A stretch of 64,000 nucleotides of DNA, from contig DJMJ01000024.1 of NCBI GenBank assembly GCA_002435325.1, forward strand, positions 141,711 through 205,710, written 5' to 3'. Below the pieces are notes generated by a model. It did not search any database, was not told the DNA's origin, and was given only the letters and a program-made list of their open reading frames with translations. This DNA is from Nitrospira sp. UBA6493. GTDB taxonomy: Bacteria > Nitrospirota > Nitrospiria > Nitrospirales > Nitrospiraceae. Made by a program: the position numbers and the translations under genes. Shown piece after piece: positions 8,564 to 16,933 of the stretch (position 1 is its first letter; each line of letters starts with the position of its first letter).

Positions 8564-8821
8564 CTATTTCTGGAACTTCAGCTTGAGGACAAGAATTGCC
8601 AGGGTCAGCACAAATGTGATGACATTGGTCACGATGATCGGCCAGGAGTGAAGAAAGAGGCCATAGAGGAACCAGAGGAACACACCCGTGGTAAAAGTCA
8701 GCAGCATCGCCAACGACACATCATTCGCAGACTTGGTGACCCACGTCCGTTGAAGCTGCGGCCAGAAGGCAATCGTCGTGAGAGTGCCGGCAATAAATCC
8801 TATCCATGTTTCGAATTCCAT
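8564..8821 (-). CDS. SemiSWEET sugar transporter
   Basis: An 85-aa protein with three hydrophobic segments (about 5-22, 38-56, 62-80), the size and topology of bacterial SemiSWEETs, which dimerise to form a sugar facilitator. The motif GTLTTIAFWPQLQRTW, with the family's PQ pair in the first helix, and the conserved K/R-S-x-x-D-x-S pattern (KSANDVSL) support the call. It stands alone between two plus-strand genes, so the substrate cannot be inferred. Confidence 0.88.
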   Translation of the reverse strand: MEFETWIGFIAGTLTTIAFWPQLQRTWVTKSANDVSLAMLLTFTTGVFLWFLYGLFLHSWPIIVTNVITFVLTLAILVLKLKFQK

Positions 8822-8951
8822 AACGCTTCTCCGCCTGCTCCCTTACCGGCGGCCCTCACAGAGCAATCCAGCTTGCCGCTTGTCATGCGCCCTCTGTCTA
8901 TGCTACCATCTGACGTTCTTGAGAACCTGTTTCTTTACAAGGAGTCTTACC

Positions 8952-9143
8952 GTGGCATTTTCATGCGATCTCTGCAACAAGCGCCGCCAATCTGGGAATA
9001 ACGTCAGTCATGCCAACAACAAGACGCGGCGGGTATTCAATCCCAATATTCAGTCCGTTCGTGCCGTAGTCGGTGGAGCCACATTGCGGATTCGTGTCTG
9101 CACCCGCTGCCTGCGCTCTGGGTTGGTCAAGAAGGCCGTCTAG
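8952..9143 (+). CDS. rpmB: 50S ribosomal protein L28
   Basis: A 63-residue L28 beginning AFSCDLCNKRRQSGNNVSHA, with CxxC at residues 5-8 and a second CTRC pair near the end. L28 binds 23S rRNA in the large subunit. The start is GTG at 8952, with AAGGAG at 8938-8943; the open frame continues upstream but that part is not L28-like. Two CxxC pairs suggest the zinc-binding form of the protein. Confidence 0.95.
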   Translation: MAFSCDLCNKRRQSGNNVSHANNKTRRVFNPNIQSVRAVVGGATLRIRVCTRCLRSGLVKKAV

Positions 9144-9298
9144 TCCTCTTCTCCGCTCACTCCGAACATCCTTACGGCATTGAGTACTGCACCAGGCTCC
9201 CTCGCTCAGTAAGATCTTAATCGATCATGGGGCGAAGGGGTCTGGTTATGCATTTACCACCTCACACGCCGACATCCCATCACAATCCGCTTTTCTCT

Positions 9299-9547
9299 TT
9301 ATCGAACCGATTGATGCCTGACTTCTATATCGCGAAGACTTTGCGTGTAGGCGGCGCAGATCTCTTTCGCCCTGGGTGGCTCATCCTGATATTTGGCAAG
9401 GCACTAGCGGTAGGCGCTCAATAACTCCGCCTGCTCTTCCTGGACATCGGCCTTCATTTTCAAAACACGATATTCTTGATAGTAGTGGCAGCCCGCCAAT
9501 GCGTGCAGGACTGCAGTGCCCCCAGCAATCAGAATGCGCCACCTCAT
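9299..9547 (-). pseudogene. Possible small lipoprotein interrupted by an in-frame TAG
   Basis: From ATG at 9547 the minus strand encodes a 47-residue peptide with a signal peptide and lipobox LAGC (Cys at residue 20), then a charged helical stretch MKADVQEEQAELLSAYR, ending in TAG at 9406-9404. The same frame continues for 34 more codons (CLAKYQDEPPRAKEIC and beyond) to TAA at 9301-9299, with the same helical, Cys-containing character. This suggests one ~81-aa lipoprotein broken by a nonsense change, for example CAG to TAG. No good SD is seen, and a terminator lies just upstream, so expression is uncertain. The 155 bp between this and rpmB hold nothing I can identify. Confidence 0.45.
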
Positions 9548-9564
9548 TCGCCATGGTCAGAGAA

Positions 9565-9603
9565 TATAAAAAAGGACTTGGAAGCAGATGCCTCTCAAGT
9601 CCT
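9565..9603 (-). terminator. Intrinsic terminator downstream of tRNA-Gly
   Basis: On the minus strand AGGACTTG pairs with CAAGTCCT across a 15-nt loop and is followed by TTTTTTATATT. It lies about 48 nt after the tRNA-Gly CCA end. Confidence 0.8.
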
Positions 9604-9650
9604 CTATCCCTTACGCGTGACATATCACGCCTTCTATTTCAGGTCTTATT

Positions 9651-9725
9651 TGGAGCGGGCGATGGGATTTGAACCCACGACAACTTGCTTGGGAAGCAAG
9701 GACTCTACCACTGAGCTACGCCCGC
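9651..9725 (-). tRNA. tRNA-Gly (anticodon CCC)
   Basis: The minus strand folds as a tRNA: acceptor GCGGGCG with CGCCCGC, D arm with AGTGGTAGA, anticodon stem CTTGC/GCAAG with loop TTCCCAA (anticodon CCC, reads GGG), and T arm GTGGGTTCAAATCCCAT. CCA is encoded at 9653-9651. Length is 75 nt including CCA. Confidence 0.96.
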
Positions 9726-9736
9726 TCACGCTTCAC

Positions 9737-9766
9737 TTTATACAGTAAACTTAATAGGGCTGTCCA
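9737..9766 (-). promoter_or_regulatory. Sigma-70-like promoter for tRNA-Gly
   Basis: On the minus strand TGGACA is separated by 18 nt from TATAAA, which places the start of transcription about 5 nt before the tRNA 5' end. Confidence 0.55.
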
Positions 9767-9817
9767 GCAGCGAACGAATCGATGCCCTCCATCAGCAGCA
9801 CACGCCAAGAGACAATA

Positions 9818-9851
9818 TAAAATAAAAAAGAAGGGGGCCTTGGCCCCCTTC
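9818..9851 (-). terminator. Intrinsic terminator after the interrupted cysteine-rich gene
   Basis: Perfect hairpin GAAGGGGGCC/GGCCCCCTTC with a 2-nt centre, followed on the minus strand by TTTTTTATTTTATATT. It serves the gene fragment ending at 9888, showing that this was a complete transcription unit before the insertion. Confidence 0.88.
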
Positions 9852-9887
9852 TCCCCAATCACCTACGGCTCTTATGACGAAACGGCC

Positions 9888-10222
9888 TCAGATTGGCAAG
9901 CACTGAGTGAGAGCCCCCTGATATCCCGACTTGCATGTCGTATAGCACAGCTGCCCTTCCTTCTCCATTCCGCTGGCACAAGACGACAACGGCTTCCCCC
10001 ACGGAGTGGGATTTGAATAGGTCTTCTTCGTGCAGGACACTCCGATGTCCGTGCCCATATCCGAGGGACACTTCGGAGTACACCAATCCAGCAACAACTC
10101 TTTGTAGCCAGAACTACAATTTGAATAGTAAATCTGCCCCTGCTTCTCACAGCCCACAGTAGGATTGGCGGCCTGACAGCGCTTCTTCGCGTCATCGAGT
10201 GAAAAAGCCTTATCGCCAAATT
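9888..10222 (-). pseudogene. 3' part of the secreted ricin-like/cysteine-rich gene, cut off by the IS256-family element
   Basis: This is the C-terminal ~109 codons of the gene whose 5' part is at 11648-13118. Removing the insertion sequence and one copy of the target duplication joins the two parts in frame through KYPWKFGDKAFSLDDAKK. The fragment continues a cysteine-rich repeat: CxxG...LCYTTCKSGYQG here matches ALCYEPCQSGYKL upstream. Many cysteines and a CSSGYKE/CPSDMG pattern suggest disulfide-stabilised extracellular modules. The open frame extending to 10367 is insertion-sequence-derived and should not be read as an N-terminus. On its own this fragment is unlikely to be functional. Confidence 0.88.
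10214..10222. repeat. Left 9-bp target-site duplication of the IS256-family element
   Basis: CGCCAAATT here is repeated exactly at 11648-11656, directly bordering both ends of the element. A 9-bp duplication fits the IS256 family. Confidence 0.93.
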
Positions 10223-11647
10223 GAGATATTGTCAAATGTTGTGGATTGAGGTGATCAGGCGGCGACCTTTCCTGTTTTCTTCTCTGACGGTTCTTCCGCG
10301 CGCTCGACTGGCTGCCCATCCTTGAACCCACGCCCCGCCCGGACCAACGGCAGCAGCTCATGGGCATCGAGCCGGCGCCAGGATTGCTGCGCCGCCTCCA
10401 GCAGCTTGAAGGCCATCGTCAGGCCCGCGGTCCGCGAGCCCGCCCCCTTGGTGACACGCGTCCGGAGCTTCACCGTAGCAAACGTCGATTCAATTGGATT
10501 GGTCGTCCGAATATGTTTCCAGTGGGCCGCCGGGAACTCGAAATGGGTCAGGAGCCGAGCGACATCGGTGGTCAGGGAGTGCACGGCTTTCGGATACTTC
10601 GCCGCATAATCCTGGGCGAACCGGTCGATCGCCTGCTCGCAGGCGGCCCGGGTGTCCGCATACATCATGTCGTGCAAGGCTCGCTTGGCCTGGGGCTGCA
10701 GCCGGGTGGGGAGCTTGTCCAGCACATTGGCGATGCGATGGACCCAGCACCGCTGCTCCCGGGTCTCGGGCCAGACCTCGCGCACGGCGGCCCAGAACCC
10801 CAGTGCCCCGTCCCCGATGGCCAACGCGGGGGCCCGCAGGCCCCGGCGCTTGAGGTCCCGCAGCACCGTCAACCAACTCTCCGTACTCTCCCGATAGCCG
10901 TCCTCAATCGCGATCACCTCTTTCGTCCCATCGAGACGCACGCCGACCACGACTAACGCCGCGAGGCGGTCCTCCTCCAGGCGAATCGTGAAATGGACCC
11001 CGTCCACCCAGAGATAGATGAAGTCGCGATCCGCCAGGGGGCGCGCACGCCACTGCTCATAGTCGGTCCGCCAGGCCGCCGTCAGGCGCGTGATGGCGCT
11101 GGGCGAGAGCCCTGCCGCGTCGGCGCCGAGCAGCACCGGCAGCGCCTCGCGGAAGTCTCCGGTGGAAAGCCCATGGAGATAGAGGAGCGGTAACACCGCA
11201 TTCACCTGCGGTGAGCGGCGCAGATACGGCGGAAGAATCGCACTGGTGAATTTCTGTCGCGTCACGTTCAGCACGCGTTGATCATTCACCCGTGGCGCTC
11301 GAATGGTGACCGTCCCGGCGCCCACCGTCACGCGCCGAGGCTGGGCCTGCCCATTGCGGACCACTAAGGCATGGCCGCGGCTGTCACGCGCCTCGTGATG
11401 CTGTCGCCGGTATTCCTCCACTTCGACTTCCAACGCCGCCAGGATCATGCGGCGGGCGCCCTCGCGGGCCAAGGCATCCAGCGCCGTGGCCACCTCCGGC
11501 TCTTGCTCTTGTACTCCCGTGGTCGTTCGGACTATCGTCATCATCGGCGTGCCTTTCCCCGGCCTGCCAGCTGGTATGTGGGTTGTTGTTCACCCGGAAA
11601 GGTACGCCACCTCGCTCACCCCGTTCCACAACTTCTGACCATAGCTC
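10223..11647 (-). mobile_element. Complete IS256-family insertion sequence (1425 bp)
   Basis: The ends form imperfect inverted repeats: GAGATATTGTCAAATGTTG at the left and GAGCTATGGTCAGAAGTTG at the right (reverse complement), with identity continuing through TGGA and partly beyond. The element is bordered by the 9-bp duplication CGCCAAATT and carries one intact transposase gene. Intact ends, duplication and transposase suggest a fairly recent insertion. It interrupts a secreted-protein gene transcribed in the same direction as the transposase. Confidence 0.94.
10255..11544 (-). CDS. IS256-family (mutator-type) transposase
   Basis: A 429-aa DDE transposase that cuts and joins the element ends. 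Catalytic residues fit D181 in WVDGVHF, D245 in AIGDGALGFW and E352 in TTNPIESTFATVK, with the C/W...H pair in QRCWVHRIAN between them, as in mutator-type enzymes. The length is normal and there is no frameshift. ATG at 11544 is the simplest start. It occupies nearly the whole insertion sequence. Confidence 0.96.
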   Translation of the reverse strand: MMTIVRTTTGVQEQEPEVATALDALAREGARRMILAALEVEVEEYRRQHHEARDSRGHALVVRNGQAQPRRVTVGAGTVTIRAPRVNDQRVLNVTRQKFTSAILPPYLRRSPQVNAVLPLLYLHGLSTGDFREALPVLLGADAAGLSPSAITRLTAAWRTDYEQWRARPLADRDFIYLWVDGVHFTIRLEEDRLAALVVVGVRLDGTKEVIAIEDGYRESTESWLTVLRDLKRRGLRAPALAIGDGALGFWAAVREVWPETREQRCWVHRIANVLDKLPTRLQPQAKRALHDMMYADTRAACEQAIDRFAQDYAAKYPKAVHSLTTDVARLLTHFEFPAAHWKHIRTTNPIESTFATVKLRTRVTKGAGSRTAGLTMAFKLLEAAQQSWRRLDAHELLPLVRAGRGFKDGQPVERAEEPSEKKTGKVAA

Positions 11648-11656
11648 CGCCAAATT
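11648..11656. repeat. Right 9-bp target-site duplication
   Basis: CGCCAAATT, identical to 10214-10222, directly after the right inverted repeat. Confidence 0.93.
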
Positions 11657-13118
11657 TCCACGGGTATTTCTTGCGTTGATAGTTTCCCGGCTTGGCGCAG
11701 AAGGCCCCGTCGTCGCGGTACCCACTTGGGCAGTTCTGCCAGCACACACCCGCCACCAGCTTGTAGCCCGATTGGCAGGGTTCGTAGCAGAGCGCCCCGG
11801 ACTGCACCTGGCCGGACGCGCAACTCAGGGGCTTACCGGCACCACGGCTGTAGGATTTCAATTCAGGCTCTGGTTCAACACAACCTTCACCGGCAGACAT
11901 ATCCCACATAGCATCGGCCTTCGACGTACTTTGCGAAGAGCACGTATCGGCTGCTGCAGGTATGGTCAGCTGGTCAAAGGCCCCAGTCATGCTAGCATAT
12001 TGGAATAGGTCTATCGTATCCGAGGGAGCGGAAGTAATCACAACGGGGGCGAGCTGGTTTCCTGTCGGATGACCGGAAACCTGCCCCGACTGCAACGCCT
12101 GCTGATATTGTTGCGCGGCGCCAATAACAGACGATACGTTAAATCCGGACGGCGATTCCGTCACGACCACGATCGTGCTTCCCTGCTCGACTACCGCGCT
12201 CTGCGCAGGAACTGCAACAAATTCCGTACCGGTGGTAGTCGAAGCGGGATCTCCAATCGCTCGGGTTTGAATTTGTGGAACTGTCGCTCCGCCCTTGCCG
12301 AACACCGCGACGACCGGTGCCGGATTCACACCCTTAGCCGCGCGAATGCTTGTCGTCAGGTTGCGCAGTCTGGCCTGGCCCCACTGCCGTATCGACCGCT
12401 GACTTGCGGCGAGATTCTCGATCGCGGTCTGCACCGCAGCCAGGCCGCTCTGGGCGTTGGCCATCACCGTCGCGTTACTCTCACTGGTGGGCGTGAGCGC
12501 GGTACTGAGTGCAATGGCATTCGCCTTCAAGGCTTGGATCTGGGCGGCGATCGCTTGCAGCTCAGCGATTTTGACCTTGCGCGAGCCCTGCGGGTACTTC
12601 GCGAGATAATTCCGCACCGCCGCGTTGAGATTCACGATCGGCGCTCCCTGCGGCAGGCTGCGTATCAGGGGATTCGACGCCAGATAGGCATCGCTGGCCT
12701 GCAGCAAGGCCACCAGTTTCGCCTGGCGGTCGAAGACCGCCCGGTTGAATTCCTTGGCGAGGACTTGCTCCACCACATCGGTCGTGCAGGCCGCCACCGC
12801 CGTCGGTCCGGTCACCCGCTCCAACGTAAAGGAGGAGAAGGGATCGGCCGTCTGCCAGCGTGTCGAAATCAGTTTGTCGCCCAACCCGTTATAGTGCCAA
12901 TACCGGCCAGTCGCCGCGCTCTTGATCCGCACCGAACCATTGACCGCCGGCTCCAGCCACACATTGGCGCGAGGATCATTGATCGCCTGGCGGGTAGACA
13001 CCAGCTTGTCGCCCGCCTCTTCGTACAAATACTGGCCCGTGGCCTTGTTCCTGATCCTGACCGAGCCGTCCGGCGAGACCGGGCCTGGCACCAAGCGGGC
13101 CTTGCTGATCGGCATCAA
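11648..13118 (-). pseudogene. 5' part of a secreted ricin-like/cysteine-rich gene, interrupted by the insertion sequence
   Basis: About 490 codons remain. Residues ~18-100 hold two beta-trefoil-like repeats (DGSVRIRNKATGQYLY and NGSVRIKSAATGRYWHY, each followed by GDKL(V/I)STR), resembling ricin-type carbohydrate-binding modules. A helical region (~115-270), a Thr/Ser-rich stretch and cysteine-rich modules (CPSGYRDDGAFC) follow. Joined to 9888-10213 the frame is 598 codons plus stop. No signal peptide is encoded, and the first ~12 codons overlap, antisense, the conserved caspase block of the opposite gene. The 5' end therefore looks lost by rearrangement near 13,080-13,092. The last 13 residues before the present stop come from the insertion sequence. 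Confidence 0.8.
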
Positions 13119-15198
13119 TCAGTACAAGGCCGTGCCCAAACTGCAGGGCTCGCTGAATGACATCGATACGATGCGGCAGATCTTGCGCTCGCGCTGGGGG
13201 TTTGCCGAATCAAACATTGCGGTGCTCACTGACGAAGCCGCCACGCGCGCGGGCATCCTGACGGCGCTTGAGCAATTGGTCGCAACCGCCGGTCCGAACG
13301 ATACCGTCTATTTTCACTACTCCGGCCACGGCTCGCAGGTTGAAGATCTCAACGGAGACGAACTCGACGATCATCTCGACGAAACACTCGTCCCCCAAGA
13401 CGGGCGCAGCGGCGACGTCCGCGATATCACCGATGACGAACTCGATGCCATCTTCGCCAGACTCCGTGCCAAGCACGCCTTTATCGTGCTGGACTCCTGC
13501 CATTCCGGCACGGCCACTCGCTCGCTGGATATCCGCATCCGCTCGATCCCTCGCGACACCCATCTCAATATCTACCGCGCGGCCGAATCGGCCCTGCCGA
13601 AAACTCGCGCCGTTGTTCCAGTGATTACATCCAGGTACGTCGTCATGACCGGCGCCGCCTCGCATCAGGAGGCCCTCGACGGTCCGGTGGACGGCCGTTA
13701 CCATGGCTTCTTTACCTATGCCCTCGCGAAGAGCCTCGGCAACTCCAGTCCGCAAGCCTCTCCACGCGAGGTCTTTGCCGGGGTCGAACGCGAGCTGAAG
13801 CGCATCCAAACCCATTTCGGCCGATCGTCGATGCCGGAGCCTCAACTCGAAGCGCCGCCGGAACTCATTGAAGCCAGCCTCCTGAGCCCCGCCACTTCAT
13901 CCGGTGCAGGCTCGGCGCAACAGCCCGCCGCTCGACTGCCCTGGCTTGAAGTGACCCCCGGACAAAAGGGGATGGTTACGTTGATTAACGGTTCGCTCTT
14001 GGGGGCTGCGCCAGGTTCCACATGGTCAATCTACTCTGCTGGGGAGACCCTCTTTGCGCCAGGACGCGCATTGGCCATCGCGACGGCCACGCAAACCAAC
14101 GGGAAAGACGCGCTCGCCAAGCTGCAATCATCCGCCGGTCCTATTCCCGCCGGCGCACGAGCCATTGCCCTGCTTCCCGCCCCGACCGGTCAGCGTATCC
14201 CGATTCGGATTCTGGATGTCCCGCCAGGCCGTCGAGGCGTGATCGAAGAAACCCTGAAAACGAACATCAAGGACGTCGATCTGGTTGGAGACGATCACCC
14301 GGCCCGTTTTGCTGTGGATATCGAGGGAGAGACGCTGCGTCTCCTGGCAGCGGACGGCCTTCAGGTGGTCGGCACCTTCGAATTGAACGAGCCCTGGGGA
14401 GCCGGCATTGCGACGGTAGTCTCCCGGTCGGCCAATGCGTCCGAACTCCTGACGCTGGACAACCCTTCGTCACAGCTGAAGATAGACGTGCGGGTGGCGA
14501 CCGCCGTGAAACCCAAACCCAGCGTGCGCACACGAGGCATCAAAGTCGTGGCCGACACGCAGGCGGCGAAGTATCGCATCCGCAAATCGGGCAAACCTCG
14601 CACCGAGCACAATAGCCTGCAACTGGAAGTGCGTGTGAACAGCGACTCCTACGTCACGATTGTGGACGTCGACTCTGAGGGCGGAGTCAATCTGCTCTTC
14701 CCGAACAACTACCAACAGCGAAGCTTCTATGGCGACGGTTTCCTCCGCGCGAGCGAGCCGGCGCTGATCCCCGACTCCATCAAACCCGGGAACAAAGCCG
14801 GATTCTATTGGGATTACAGCCCCCCTAAAGGCACCGATACGATTCGCGTCTTCACCAGCACCGATCTGCAAACGGCCCAAATGATCCGTGATCGAATCAA
14901 GACGTTGCAGGCAGCCGGGGAACAAGGAGGCGCGACGGTCAAAACACGGTCGGTCGCCAACACCGTCCAATCACTCCGAGACAGCCTCGCGTCCGTCGCA
15001 GCCCGCGGAATCATTACCGTGGCTGATACCACCACGCCCCTTCCAGGAGAAGTCACAACCCAGCCGATAGATCAGCCACCTCCGGCCGCTCCGCAGGCCA
15101 TGCCCGGCGCAACTGAACTGGCAGCTTCATCCGCCACAACAAATACCTCCACGGCAGACTGGACCGCCACATCGGTCACCATCATGATTTCGGAGTAG
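13039..15198 (+). CDS. Caspase-like (peptidase C14) protein with DUF4384-like C-terminus; 5' end unresolved
   Basis: The conserved block starts at about 13093 with KRALLIGINQYKAVPKLQGS. The catalytic His is in YSGHGS (codon 13327-13329) and the Cys in LDSCHSG (codon 13498-13500), the dyad of metacaspase-like C14 peptidases. After a proline/serine linker, the C-terminal region with NSLQLEVRVNSDSYVTIVDVD and GGVNLLFPN resembles DUF4384. Such proteins are often exported, but no signal peptide is found. GTG at 13039 is the nearest in-frame ATG/GTG upstream of the block and has no SD; TTG at 13102 lies inside it. The true 5' end was probably lost where the gene meets the opposite ricin-like gene. 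Confidence 0.82.
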   Translation: MALFLILTEPSGETGPGTKRALLIGINQYKAVPKLQGSLNDIDTMRQILRSRWGFAESNIAVLTDEAATRAGILTALEQLVATAGPNDTVYFHYSGHGSQVEDLNGDELDDHLDETLVPQDGRSGDVRDITDDELDAIFARLRAKHAFIVLDSCHSGTATRSLDIRIRSIPRDTHLNIYRAAESALPKTRAVVPVITSRYVVMTGAASHQEALDGPVDGRYHGFFTYALAKSLGNSSPQASPREVFAGVERELKRIQTHFGRSSMPEPQLEAPPELIEASLLSPATSSGAGSAQQPAARLPWLEVTPGQKGMVTLINGSLLGAAPGSTWSIYSAGETLFAPGRALAIATATQTNGKDALAKLQSSAGPIPAGARAIALLPAPTGQRIPIRILDVPPGRRGVIEETLKTNIKDVDLVGDDHPARFAVDIEGETLRLLAADGLQVVGTFELNEPWGAGIATVVSRSANASELLTLDNPSSQLKIDVRVATAVKPKPSVRTRGIKVVADTQAAKYRIRKSGKPRTEHNSLQLEVRVNSDSYVTIVDVDSEGGVNLLFPNNYQQRSFYGDGFLRASEPALIPDSIKPGNKAGFYWDYSPPKGTDTIRVFTSTDLQTAQMIRDRIKTLQAAGEQGGATVKTRSVANTVQSLRDSLASVAARGIITVADTTTPLPGEVTTQPIDQPPPAAPQAMPGATELAASSATTNTSTADWTATSVTIMISE

Positions 15199-15266
15199 CT
15201 GGTCACCGACGAGGGGGGATACGACCTGACGGCTGTCAGAGGCTCGCACGCAACAAGCAGAGTGCT

Positions 15267-16475
15267 CTATGCCAACTCCACAACCGCAAACTTGCGGCGG
15301 CCGATCTTCATCCGGTACTGACGGCCGGCGGCGAGGGTGACGCTGGCTGTGGCATCACTCTGCTTCTGTTGATCAAACTCCACTCCGCCCTGAACGATCA
15401 GCCGACGGGCTTCACTCTTGCTCGGCACAAGACCTGTCCTGGCTACAAGCTCGATAAGTCCGATCGACTGCCCGTCTTTGAGATCCTGTGCCGTCAGGAC
15501 AAGCCGGACATCGGGTTCGTCCGGAAACTCGCGCTCGGAAAACTTGTGCTGGAAGGCGGCTCGGGCCCGTTGTCCGGCCTCTTCGCCGTGATAGCGCGAA
15601 ACGATCAGCTGCGCGAGGGATTGCTTCGCCTCCATGGGATGCAAGGTCTTCACACGTTCAAGGTCTTCCGTCGTCAACAATTCATAGTACCGTGCCATTA
15701 GGGCATCGCTGATCGACATGACCTTGCCAAACATCTCCTCCGGCTTGTCTTCGAGCGCGATGTAGTTCCCCACGCTCTTGCTCATTTTCTTCACGCCGTC
15801 GGTGCCTTCGAGCAACGGCATAGTGATGACGACTTGCGATTCCTGGCCAAAGTCGCGCTGCAGCTCCCGTCCGACGAGCAGGTTGAATTTTTGATCGGTC
15901 CCCCCCAACTCGACGTCAGACTTCAATGCCACCGAGTCGTACCCTTGCACGAGCGGATAGAGGAATTCGTGCACACTGATGGGCTTCTGATCATGAAAGC
16001 GCTTATGAAAATCGTCCCGCTCCATCATCCGGGCCACCCGATAGTGCGCGGCCAGCTGAATCAAACCTTCCGCCGTCATGGTTCCCATCCACCGGCTGTT
16101 GAACTCAATAGTCGTTTTCTGCGGATCCAGAATTTTGAAAATCTGACGCTGGTAAGTTTTGGCGTTGTCCTGCACCTGCTCCTTGGTCAGCGCTCTCCTG
16201 GTCTCCGAGACGCCGGTGGGATCACCGATCATCCCCGTAAAGTCGCCGATCAGGAACAAGACCTGGTGCCCCAAATCCTGAAAGTGTTTCAGCTTGTGAA
16301 TCAATACCGTATGGCCGAGATGCAAATCCGGCGCAGTCGGATCGAATCCAGCCTTGATCCTCAAAGGCCGATTCTCTTTCAGCGACCGGGTCAGCTTTGC
16401 CTCCAGCTCAGTCTGCTGAATCACTTCGACCGTTCCACGCAAAATCAAATCGAGCTGCCGACTCAGTTCGCTCAT
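15267..16475 (-). CDS. tyrS: Tyrosyl-tRNA synthetase
   Basis: A 402-aa class I synthetase that charges tRNA-Tyr. HLGH is at 52-55 and KMSKS at 230-234; the tyrosine-binding segment is in VQGYDSVAL and VELGGTDQKFN. The C-terminal S4-like RNA-binding domain is in the segment from about 340 (VPSKSEARRLIVQGGV). The sequence is closer to the long-insert (TyrRZ) type than to E. coli TyrS. It overlaps the upstream helix-hairpin-helix gene by 4 nt (ATGA), so translation is coupled. It is the last gene of the ndk-tyrS run. Confidence 0.97.
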   Translation of the reverse strand: MSELSRQLDLILRGTVEVIQQTELEAKLTRSLKENRPLRIKAGFDPTAPDLHLGHTVLIHKLKHFQDLGHQVLFLIGDFTGMIGDPTGVSETRRALTKEQVQDNAKTYQRQIFKILDPQKTTIEFNSRWMGTMTAEGLIQLAAHYRVARMMERDDFHKRFHDQKPISVHEFLYPLVQGYDSVALKSDVELGGTDQKFNLLVGRELQRDFGQESQVVITMPLLEGTDGVKKMSKSVGNYIALEDKPEEMFGKVMSISDALMARYYELLTTEDLERVKTLHPMEAKQSLAQLIVSRYHGEEAGQRARAAFQHKFSEREFPDEPDVRLVLTAQDLKDGQSIGLIELVARTGLVPSKSEARRLIVQGGVEFDQQKQSDATASVTLAAGRQYRMKIGRRKFAVVELA

Positions 16476-16933
16476 ATGGAAGCCTTCTCTCCCTTGTCCG
16501 ACGCAACCGGGGGCGTAACCGTCACCAACCGCCTCAACCGCTCAAGCTTCTTTTGTCCGATGCCCTTCACTCCGCGTAAATCCTCAACCGCATGAAATCT
16601 TCCCCTGGACTCACGATAGGCAATCACACGTCTGGCCAATACTGGTCCCACGCCGGGCAACTGCTCAAAGTCCGCCACGCTCGCGCGATTGAGGTCAATC
16701 AGCTTCGGATCTTTTGAAACACTCTGTGGGCTATTTGCCGGCACAGGATTCTGACCTAGTGCGTCTCCGACCGACAATGATGGAGCCAGCCCACCAGCCT
16801 GAGCGAAAGACGCAGGCTGTGGCGGAATAGGCCGCTGCATGGTCTGCGGTGCCTGCCAGACGATCCAGAATACAACGCCCATCGTCAGAGCAAACATCCC
16901 GAGTTTGAGCAATAGGGATCGAAGCAGACTCAT
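16472..16933 (-). CDS. Membrane-anchored helix-hairpin-helix protein, ComEA-like
   Basis: A 153-aa protein with an N-terminal transmembrane segment (about 5-27), a proline/glutamine-rich linker and a C-terminal pair of helix-hairpin-helix motifs: DLNRASVADFEQLPGVGPVLARRV and VEDLRGVKGIGQKKLERLR. This layout is that of ComEA-type DNA receptors, which bind incoming DNA at the outer face of the inner membrane. Related HhH proteins exist without competence function, so the role is inferred. It overlaps lpdA and tyrS by 4 nt each. comEC lies 6 kb away in this window but in another operon. Confidence 0.82.
   Translation of the reverse strand: MSLLRSLLLKLGMFALTMGVVFWIVWQAPQTMQRPIPPQPASFAQAGGLAPSLSVGDALGQNPVPANSPQSVSKDPKLIDLNRASVADFEQLPGVGPVLARRVIAYRESRGRFHAVEDLRGVKGIGQKKLERLRRLVTVTPPVASDKGEKASI

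Noticed and set aside
8778..8951. N-terminal extension of L28
   Set aside because: L28 homology starts at GTG 8952, which has a good SD.
10360..10956. Long open frame opposite the transposase gene
   Set aside because: Antisense to the transposase, whose DDE residues are intact.
15199..15266. Terminator between the caspase-like gene and tyrS
   Set aside because: Only a 5-bp stem (CTGAC/GTCAG) without a U-tract is present.
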